Assembly (NCBI GenBank): GCA_034436375.1
Contig: DAOTVS010000096.1
Coordinates: 1 to 18,505 of the forward strand
Source: DAOTVS01 sp034436375
GTDB lineage: Bacteria > Chloroflexota > Anaerolineae > SpSt-313
Direction: 5' to 3'
DNA length: 18,505 nucleotides
Positions within the stretch are counted from its first letter, which is position 1; the number at the start of each line of letters is the position of its first letter. The position numbers and the translations under genes were made by a program. Of this stretch, positions 12,898 to 18,505 are shown in pieces. Under the pieces are notes generated by a model. The model had not been told where the DNA came from and did no database searches. It worked only from the letters and a program-made list of their open reading frames with translations.

Positions 12898-14595
12898 TCA
12901 TGCCCCCAGCGCCCGGGCCAGGGGACGGAAGACCGTCTGCCCTGCCTCCATCACCTGCACCGCATAGTTCAGCGCTACCAGCCGCGCGAGGGCCCGGTCC
13001 ACGACCGCCCGCGGCAGCCGGGTATTGCCTGCTACCGCGTCGGCCGTCGCCTCCTTGAGGGCGACGAGGGCCTGCATCACCGCTGTCTCCTCTTCAGTGA
13101 GGCCAGGGTAGAGCGGCAGGCGCGCGCCGCGCAGCTCGGGCACGCCGGTGATGATGCCCCGGTAGGCCCCGAGCGCCTCGCCCATGACGATGCCGCGGGA
13201 CGTGACATCATAGCCGCGCAGGTCCTTGGAATGCTCGCTGGCGCGCATCTTGACCACCGTCATCATCTTGCGCAGCTGCCCGTCCAGCTCTATGTAACGC
13301 TGCAGAATGATATCGTCGGCCAGGAACGAGACCTGGTGCGGGCTGAAATGCAGCTCGGAGAAATCCTCCATCACCTCCACGGTCATGAAGACGGTGATGC
13401 CCAGGCCGGTGAGCGCCCCCACCATGCGGTAGAGCGACTCGCGGAAATCGGTGCGGAAGGCCGGCGCCAGGGCCAGCTCGAAACCGGAGAGGGAGTCGAT
13501 GGCCACACGCCTGGCCCCCATGCGCTCCGCCGATTCGCGGATCTCCATCAGCGTCTCGTCGACCGAAAGGTCCAGCGGGCGCAGGTAGATGATCTTGAGC
13601 TGCCCCGCCTGCTCCATTGCCCCCAGGTCAAAGCCCAATGCCTTGGCCCGTTGCAGGTACTCCTGCGGGTGCTCCTCGAAGATGGCCAGCACCGCCGTCT
13701 CGCCGCGCCACACCCCCTCGGCGATGAACTGGGTGATCAGGACCGTCTTGCCCGAGCCAGAAGGCCCGGCCACCAGCGCCGAATCGCCCGCCGGCAGGCC
13801 GCCGCCCAGCATCTCGTCGAGCCCCTGCACGCCGGTCGAGATGCGCTCACGGCGGATCGACTCCTGGCCGCGCTCTTTGGCGCGTTGGATCAAGCGCGGG
13901 AAGACCTGAAGGCCGTCATGGGTGATGCGGAAAGTGTGCAGCCCGGGCATGGGCGCCTGCCCGCGCATCTTCATCACCTGCAGCTTGCGCACGATCGAGC
14001 TGCGCTCCACCTCTTGATAGAGCCAGACGATGCCGTCGGCCACGGTAAAGACGGGGTTGTCGCGCAGCTCACTCTCCATATACTCGCCCACCAAAAAGGT
14101 GGTGGCCTGCCAGCTCGTCAGGTAGAGAGCCAGGCGCTGCACAAAGCCCTGCAGCTCCAGCTCGCCCGCCTCGGCGTAGGTCGCCGCCCGCACCACGGTG
14201 CGGAACGAGTCCACCACCACGATGCCCGGGGCGGCCTGATCCACCTCCTGCACGATACGGTCGAGGATGTGGCTCAGGTCGCGGTCCAGCACCTCCTGGC
14301 TCAGGTTGACAAAGTGGATGACGCTATCGACCTTATCCGGATCGAAGAAGCTCATCTGCTGCTGGTAGCGCAGCATCTTGAGCGGCGGCTCGCCCAAGAC
14401 GGTGAAATAGAGGGCCGTGCGCTCGGGCGTCGCGGCGCCGAACATAATCTGGTGGGCCAGGGTCGTCTTGCCCGCGCCCGGGCCGCCGGCGATCAGGTTG
14501 AAGGAGTACTCGGGCAAACCGCCGCCCAGGACCTCGTCGAGCCCTGGCACGCCCGTCGCTAACTTGATGATGGGCACTCTCCACGACTCGTTCAT
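12898..14595 (-). CDS. KaiC-like double-domain ATPase with C-terminal winged-helix-like extension
   Basis: This 565-residue protein has two RecA-type KaiC domains. Walker A motifs are at 37-45 (GGPGAGKTT) and 277-285 (GPSGSGKTV). Walker B aspartates are D129 and D367. In the first domain the two catalytic glutamates of KaiC are replaced (VLGEPP, residues 66-71); in the second they are present (E307-E308). At the phosphosites of Synechococcus KaiC (S431-T432) it has S423 and F424. Residues about 497-565 are not part of KaiC and look like a winged helix (ADAVAGNTRLPRAVVDRALA). The ATG (14595) overlaps the preceding stop as ATGA and follows GAGGAGGCAG. Last gene of a three-gene operon. It is probably a signalling ATPase, not a proven clock protein, because KaiA and KaiB are absent. 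Confidence 0.9.
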   Translation of the reverse strand: MNESWRVPIIKLATGVPGLDEVLGGGLPEYSFNLIAGGPGAGKTTLAHQIMFGAATPERTALYFTVLGEPPLKMLRYQQQMSFFDPDKVDSVIHFVNLSQEVLDRDLSHILDRIVQEVDQAAPGIVVVDSFRTVVRAATYAEAGELELQGFVQRLALYLTSWQATTFLVGEYMESELRDNPVFTVADGIVWLYQEVERSSIVRKLQVMKMRGQAPMPGLHTFRITHDGLQVFPRLIQRAKERGQESIRRERISTGVQGLDEMLGGGLPAGDSALVAGPSGSGKTVLITQFIAEGVWRGETAVLAIFEEHPQEYLQRAKALGFDLGAMEQAGQLKIIYLRPLDLSVDETLMEIRESAERMGARRVAIDSLSGFELALAPAFRTDFRESLYRMVGALTGLGITVFMTVEVMEDFSELHFSPHQVSFLADDIILQRYIELDGQLRKMMTVVKMRASEHSKDLRGYDVTSRGIVMGEALGAYRGIITGVPELRGARLPLYPGLTEEETAVMQALVALKEATADAVAGNTRLPRAVVDRALARLVALNYAVQVMEAGQTVFRPLARALGA

Positions 14596-15029
14596 TGCAC
14601 TGCCTCCTCTATGCCAGCGCCGGCCTGGTCGAGCAAAAGCTCCGGCCAAATGCGCCGCACCTGGCGCTGCGCCAAATCCTCACCGATGAAGGTGCTCAGC
14701 AGCCAGAGAAAGCGGCCGAACACCGCGACGAGGGCTGCGTTGACCGCAATGGGATCCTGCCCAGATGCGCGCCCGGCCAAGCCCTTGAAGCAGGTATCTC
14801 CAGACGCATGGATCCCTTCCAGGAGAGGGTGCTCGGTCCGCGCCAGGTAGAGGGCGCGCCGCAGCAGGGCATCAAAGCCAGCCGGCCCCACCAGCTTGGC
14901 CAGATCCTCCCGCAGCCTGGCGCACGCGCGGTCCGCCGCGGGCAGGCCGGGTGGCTGCTCGCCGGGGGCGGCCTCGCACTCCAGCAGCCGGCGCGCCAAA
15001 TCTGAGTGGATCGCAGGCACGGGTTTCAC
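14592..15029 (-). CDS. Small helical protein of the KaiC-like operon
   Basis: This 145-residue protein is predicted to be almost wholly helical. A central block reads CARLREDLAKLVGPAGFDAL and LRRALYLARTEHPLLEGI, followed near the end by VFGRFLWLLSTFIGEDLAQR. I recall similar small proteins, with a L-x-x-LVG-x-AGF-x-x-L-x-x-RAL-x-LA-x-x-E core, near regulators in diverse bacteria, but I cannot name a function. No membrane anchor or signal is present. The GTG at 15029 lies 5 bases after the stop of the upstream KaiC-like gene, with GGAGG in that gene's last codons. The stop overlaps the next ATG as ATGA. Its place between two KaiC-like genes suggests a partner or regulator of these ATPases (inference). 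Confidence 0.75.
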   Translation of the reverse strand: MKPVPAIHSDLARRLLECEAAPGEQPPGLPAADRACARLREDLAKLVGPAGFDALLRRALYLARTEHPLLEGIHASGDTCFKGLAGRASGQDPIAVNAALVAVFGRFLWLLSTFIGEDLAQRQVRRIWPELLLDQAGAGIEEAVQ

Positions 15030-15033
15030 GCCA

Positions 15034-16518
15034 TCAGGCCTCCTCTCTCCGCAGCAGGCCCGGGGCCCGCTTCACCCGCGCCTCCGCCGGCAGCCGGGCG
15101 ATGCCGGTGAGCAGGCCCTCGGAGGTCTCAATGCGGGCCAGGACCTTGAGCCCTTGCGCCGTGATCTCGTACTGGCGGATGGAATGGTCATAGGCCGAGT
15201 CGCGCATCTTGAGGATGGAGAGGATGCTGTACAGCTCGCCGCGGAACTCGACGTAGCGGAAAAGGATCAGGTTCTCGGCCAGCACCGCCAGGGGGGTATT
15301 AGAGAAATCCAGCTCCGGCCCCACCACCTGCGCCACCTCTTTAGCAACAAGGGCCGTAGCGCCGGCGTCGCGCAGCATGCCGGCCAGGCTGAACATATAG
15401 CCGCGCAGCCGCCGCTGGTCGCCCGCGATCGCCTCGATGTCGGCGACCGAGTCCAGCACCAGCCGCTGCGGGCGCAAGCGCTCGACCTCGGCGCGCAGTT
15501 CCCAGGTCACCTGGTCGAGGGGCAGGTCCACCGGCGCCCGGTGCAGGATGGCGAGGCGCCCCTCGCGCAGAGGGGTTTCCAGGTCCAGGCCAAAGGCGCG
15601 CGCCTTGTCGATGAGCTGGCGGGGCGACTCGCGCAGGCCCACAAAGAGCCCCTTCTCGCCCCGTGCGGCGCCGGCCAGCAGGAACTGCAGGCCGGTCAGG
15701 GTCTTGCCGGTGCCCAGGGCGCCCGCCAGCAGGGTGACACTGCCCGCCAGCGGCCCGCCGTGCAGCATGCCGTCCAGCTCATCAAGCCCCAGCGGCATCC
15801 GCTCGCGGCTGAGGCCCACGTTCTGCGGGACGTAGACTGACTCCAGGCGGGGGTAAACCGTGAGGCCGCTCCCATCGATGCGGAGGGTGTGCCGCCCCAG
15901 GAGATTCGCCTGCCCGCGCATCTTGACCGATGCGACCGTACGCACCATCTGCATGCCAGCGCTCTCACGGCCCAGATCGAGGATGCCGTCGGCCATGGTA
16001 AACTCGGGGAACCGGTACTGAGCCTCCTCCGGCACGCCGCTCGAGGTGAGGATGACCGTCGTGCCGAGGGCGGCGAGGGTAGCGCCCAGCTCGTAAATAA
16101 AGGTCCGTATCTCCGGCGTTTCGGGGTAGAGATCGTGCAGGGCCATCAGCCCGTCGATGATCACCAGGCGGGCTTGCTGCTCCTTCACCGCCTCGACCAG
16201 CGCCTCGGTCACCCGCGGCAAGCCCTGCTTGATGAGGGGATAGGCGCTCTCGAGGAGGATATGCCTGCCGATGGCCGTCTCATCGTAGAAAGAGAAGGAG
16301 CGCATATGCGCGGCGACACGGGTTGGGGGCTCGGAGAGAGTGGAGACGTAGATCACGTTCTCGCCGCGCGCCGCCAGGCTAAAGGCAGCCTGGAAGGCGA
16401 GCGTCGTCTTGCCCGCCCCGGCTGGGCCCACCACGAGCAGGACGTCACCCTCGGGGATGCCCCCGCCGAGGATCAGATCGAGATTGGGGATTCCGGTCTC
16501 AAGCAGCTTGGCGCTCAT
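15034..16518 (-). CDS. KaiC-like double-domain ATPase
   Basis: This 494-residue protein has two RecA/KaiC domains, with Walker A motifs GPAGAGKTT (31-39) and GALGTGKTL (266-274), and a second-domain Walker B around D356. In the first domain the catalytic glutamates are replaced (TLSEPP, 60-65), as in the neighbouring paralogue. In the second domain only one of the pair remains (R296-E297). Residues A411-V412 take the place of the S431-T432 phosphosites of cyanobacterial KaiC, so autophosphorylation of that kind is not expected. The frame is open to 16605, but conservation begins at MSAKLLETGIPNLD; the ATG at 16518 has AGGGG six bases upstream. First gene of the operon with the small helical protein and the other KaiC-like gene. 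Confidence 0.9.
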   Translation of the reverse strand: MSAKLLETGIPNLDLILGGGIPEGDVLLVVGPAGAGKTTLAFQAAFSLAARGENVIYVSTLSEPPTRVAAHMRSFSFYDETAIGRHILLESAYPLIKQGLPRVTEALVEAVKEQQARLVIIDGLMALHDLYPETPEIRTFIYELGATLAALGTTVILTSSGVPEEAQYRFPEFTMADGILDLGRESAGMQMVRTVASVKMRGQANLLGRHTLRIDGSGLTVYPRLESVYVPQNVGLSRERMPLGLDELDGMLHGGPLAGSVTLLAGALGTGKTLTGLQFLLAGAARGEKGLFVGLRESPRQLIDKARAFGLDLETPLREGRLAILHRAPVDLPLDQVTWELRAEVERLRPQRLVLDSVADIEAIAGDQRRLRGYMFSLAGMLRDAGATALVAKEVAQVVGPELDFSNTPLAVLAENLILFRYVEFRGELYSILSILKMRDSAYDHSIRQYEITAQGLKVLARIETSEGLLTGIARLPAEARVKRAPGLLRREEA

Positions 16519-16595
16519 TGATGCCCCTGTCGAGGGCAGGCGAGAAGAAGGGCGGATGGCATCATGGCAATCATCGCCCGGCTCGACAATGCGGG

Positions 16596-16624
16596 ATATT
16601 AGCACAGGCGATGCGGCGGGTCAA
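16596..16624 (-). promoter_or_regulatory. Strong promoter of the KaiC-like operon
   Basis: On the minus strand TTGACC (16624-16619) is followed, after exactly 17 bases, by TAATAT (16601-16596), and TGC just before the -10 gives an extended -10. Transcription would start near 16589, leaving a leader of about 70 bases. Confidence 0.7.
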
Positions 16625-16697
16625 ACCTTGCGGCCTGTGCCGGTTGCCGGGTTTTGGCTCCGCGGCCGCCCAGCTATAGGCTTCTAAAATAGTCGTG

Positions 16698-18293
16698 TCA
16701 GCCCTCGGCTGTGGGCAGGCTGAAGGAGAAGGTGCTCCCCTTCCCCACCTGGCTCTCCACCCAGATGCGCCCGCCATGCGCCTCGACCAGCTTACGGGCA
16801 ATGTAGAGCCCCAGGCCAACGGCCCCACGCTGTTCGCGGCCCGCCTGCGCCCGGTAGTAGCGCTGGAAGAGGTATGGGACCTGCTCGGGCGGGATGCCGG
16901 GTCCGTGGTCGGTGATGGATATGACGATCTGGTCATCCCGCCGGGCAGCGCTTACGGTGACCTCGGCATCGGGCGGCGAGTACTTGAGCGCGTTGGAGAG
17001 CAGGTTCAGCAGGATGCGCGCCAGGCGGTCGCGGTCCGCGCGCACGGGCGGGAGCCCCGCGGGGAGTTGCAGCCGAATGCGTTCAGCCTGAATGGTCCCG
17101 CCCTGCTCCGCCAGCAGGGTGGGAATAAAGGCGCCCAAATCAACCATGCTCAATTCCATGCGCATCTGGCCGGCCTCCAGGCGCGCGGAATCGACCAGGT
17201 CCTGGATCATGACATTCATGCGGCGGGCGCTGACGGCGATGGCATCGATGCCGACCTGCAGGCGCTCGGGCGGCGCGCCGTGCTGCACGGCGCGCGCCAA
17301 AAGCTGGGCCTGCCCCTGAATGGCGGTGAGCGGGCTGCGCAGGTCGTGCGAGACGGCGCGGAGGAGGTCCTCGCGCTGCTCCTGCAACTCGTGCTGAGCG
17401 GTCATATCGGTCAAGGTGGCGACTGCGCCCAGCACCCGGCCATCCTCAGTGCGGATGGGGGCGGCGCTGGCCGAGACCCGGATGATCCGGTCCAGGTCAA
17501 TGTGGAGGACCATGCCGACTCCCTGCACGGTTTCGCCGCGTAGGGCGCGCTCGGCAGGCAATTGCCCGGGCGGGAAGGGTTGGCCATCAGGAGTTTCGAT
17601 ATGCATGCTCTCAGCCCGCTCGCGGAAGCCCAGCCGCCGCTCTTCTTTAGCATAGCTGCCGAGGAGGCGTTGCGCGGCGCCGTTCATGCGGAGGACCTCG
17701 CCAGCCGGGCCGTAGACGATGAGGCCATCGGCGATGGCAGCGATAGTCGCATCGATCTCCGCGGCCCGGCGCCCGGCCTCCTCGGCAACCTCTTGCTCGC
17801 GAATGCCGGTGAGGACCAGGCGCTCGTTCATCGCCTGCAGGTCGGCCAGCAGGCGCTCGCGCTCAGCCGCCGCGCGCACCCGTTGCGTGCTCTCGCGCAA
17901 CGCCAGCAGCCAGCCGCGAAAGCAGCCATCGGGGGCGCGCACGGGGGCGACCGTCGCATCCCAATAGACAAGCCCTCGCTCGGGCTGATCCGCAATCGCG
18001 GCAGGGTAAGCCTCCGCTTTGAACGGAATGCCCGTCTCTCGCACCCGCTGATAGATGCGGCGGGCCTGCTCGCTCCAGCCAACAGCGGCCTCCCGCCGGC
18101 CAACAATCTCTGCCAGTGAGGAGTGTGCCTGCCGGGCAAAGGCCTCGTTGGCGGCGCGGATGGTCAGGTCGGGCCCGATGAAGGCGATACCCTCAGTTGA
18201 GGAGGCAAACAGCGACGTCAGCAGGTCGGACTCGACATCTGGGGGAAGCGAACGCACATCGGATACACCGGCTGAGTCTGCAACGCTGTCCAT
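16698..18293 (-). CDS. Soluble PAS-PAS sensor histidine kinase
   Basis: This 531-residue protein is a cytoplasmic sensor kinase without membrane segments. PAS 1 covers about residues 20-140 and PAS 2 about 180-300, with a charged coiled-coil linker (135-180). The HisKA dimerisation helix holds the phospho-acceptor H316 (AVSHDLRSPLTAIQG). The HATPase domain has the N box (N430/N434 in NLLSNALKYSP), G1 (DHGPGIPP, 462-469), F (FQRYYR) and G2 (GLGLYIARKLVEAHGG, 493-508), so it looks active. There is no receiver domain and no response regulator gene in the window. The ATG at 18293 follows AGGAGGCGCT. It is upstream of the KaiC-like operon and codirectional, but has its own promoter and a 179-base gap. 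Its signal is unknown; the PAS domains lack obvious haem or flavin residues. Confidence 0.9.
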   Translation of the reverse strand: MDSVADSAGVSDVRSLPPDVESDLLTSLFASSTEGIAFIGPDLTIRAANEAFARQAHSSLAEIVGRREAAVGWSEQARRIYQRVRETGIPFKAEAYPAAIADQPERGLVYWDATVAPVRAPDGCFRGWLLALRESTQRVRAAAERERLLADLQAMNERLVLTGIREQEVAEEAGRRAAEIDATIAAIADGLIVYGPAGEVLRMNGAAQRLLGSYAKEERRLGFRERAESMHIETPDGQPFPPGQLPAERALRGETVQGVGMVLHIDLDRIIRVSASAAPIRTEDGRVLGAVATLTDMTAQHELQEQREDLLRAVSHDLRSPLTAIQGQAQLLARAVQHGAPPERLQVGIDAIAVSARRMNVMIQDLVDSARLEAGQMRMELSMVDLGAFIPTLLAEQGGTIQAERIRLQLPAGLPPVRADRDRLARILLNLLSNALKYSPPDAEVTVSAARRDDQIVISITDHGPGIPPEQVPYLFQRYYRAQAGREQRGAVGLGLYIARKLVEAHGGRIWVESQVGKGSTFSFSLPTAEG

Positions 18294-18346
18294 AGCGCCT
18301 CCTGTTCACGCCGCCCGTGCCCTCCTGGCCCGGCTCTGTTCAGTAT

Positions 18347-18375
18347 AGTATCGGACTGTATCAGCATCCTGTCAA
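18347..18375 (-). promoter_or_regulatory. Promoter of the histidine kinase gene
   Basis: On the minus strand a perfect TTGACA (18375-18370) is followed, after 17 bases, by GATACT (18352-18347). Transcription would start about 45 bases upstream of the start codon. Confidence 0.65.
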
Positions 18376-18431
18376 CGCAGACGGCGCCGGGCAGTTCGCT
18401 ACGCCATCTCCCCGCGAACTTACCAATAAGG

Positions 18432-18505
18432 GGTGTGGGTGTATGTTGACGTCTGTTTTGCCGCTCCGCGGAGCGGCAAAACAGACGTCAACATACACCC
18501 ACACC
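18432..18505. repeat. 74-bp perfect palindrome at the window end
   Basis: The sequence from 18432 to the last base is its own reverse complement, with the centre between 18468 and 18469 (CTCCGCGGAG) and no loop. Its arms run GGTGTGGGTGTATGTTGACG outward-in, then TTTTGCCG. They resemble the arm of the hairpin at 273-302 (GGTGTG, then TATGTT). It may be a genuine MITE-like element or a fold-back at the end of an assembly contig. Confidence 0.85.

Noticed and set aside
12766..14562. Long plus-strand open frame of 598 codons opposite the KaiC-like gene
   Set aside because: Low-complexity composition with no motif; the minus-strand frame has clear Walker motifs and a ribosome site.
12898..16518. 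True circadian kaiABC cluster
   Set aside because: kaiA and kaiB are missing, the phosphosites are altered and the N-terminal catalytic glutamates are lost, so a clock function is not supported.

Overview
The window is GC-rich bacterial DNA. The gene mix fits a Chloroflexota-type (Anaerolineae/Caldilineae-like) chromosome or metagenomic contig, though this is inferred from gene content only: tandem KaiC-like ATPases with a PAS histidine kinase, a GH127 glycosidase, a ThuA/GFO-IDH-MocA pair, a CaxA-type antiporter, and an ECF sigma factor with a repeat protein. No rRNA, tRNA or CRISPR array was seen. Both ends of the window lie in repetitive DNA: an IS5-type insertion sequence at the left and a perfect 74-bp palindrome at the right. 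This suggests an assembly contig bounded by repeats.

Layout. Positions 1-776 hold a partial IS5-family (IS427-like) element on the minus strand with a canonical A6G frameshift site. Its second reading frame is broken by a 91-bp hairpin element. Then, all on the minus strand, come a Ca2+/H+ antiporter (845-1954), a tight operon of a beta-repeat protein, an ECF sigma factor and a small protein (3973 down to 2138), and a GH127-like glycosidase (6020-4122). On the plus strand follow a DUF218/YdcF-like protein, a beta-propeller lipoprotein, a DapA-family aldolase, a ThuA-domain protein, a GFO/IDH/MocA oxidoreductase and an aldo/keto reductase (6320-12682). On the minus strand again are a two-gene KaiC-like cassette with a small helical protein between the genes (16518-12898) and, just upstream, a soluble PAS-PAS histidine kinase (18293-16698).

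How the genes work together. The middle block looks like sugar or uronate catabolism: an arabinofuranosidase-type enzyme, a DapA-type pyruvate aldolase whose usual substrate arginine is missing, and three sugar-type oxidoreductase or ThuA proteins. The right block looks like a signalling module. Two double-domain KaiC-like ATPases are co-transcribed with a small helical protein from a strong sigma-70 promoter, next to an orphan histidine kinase with its own promoter. KaiA and KaiB are absent. Both N-terminal KaiC domains lack the catalytic glutamate pair. One KaiC carries a C-terminal winged-helix-like extension.

Repeats are a major theme. There are three different ~100-bp hairpin (MITE-like) elements, one of which carries outward-facing terminators between convergent genes. 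A direct repeat carries the last codons of the lipoprotein gene plus a promoter-like site and flanks the DapA-family gene. The terminal palindrome has arms that resemble those of the hairpin inside the IS.
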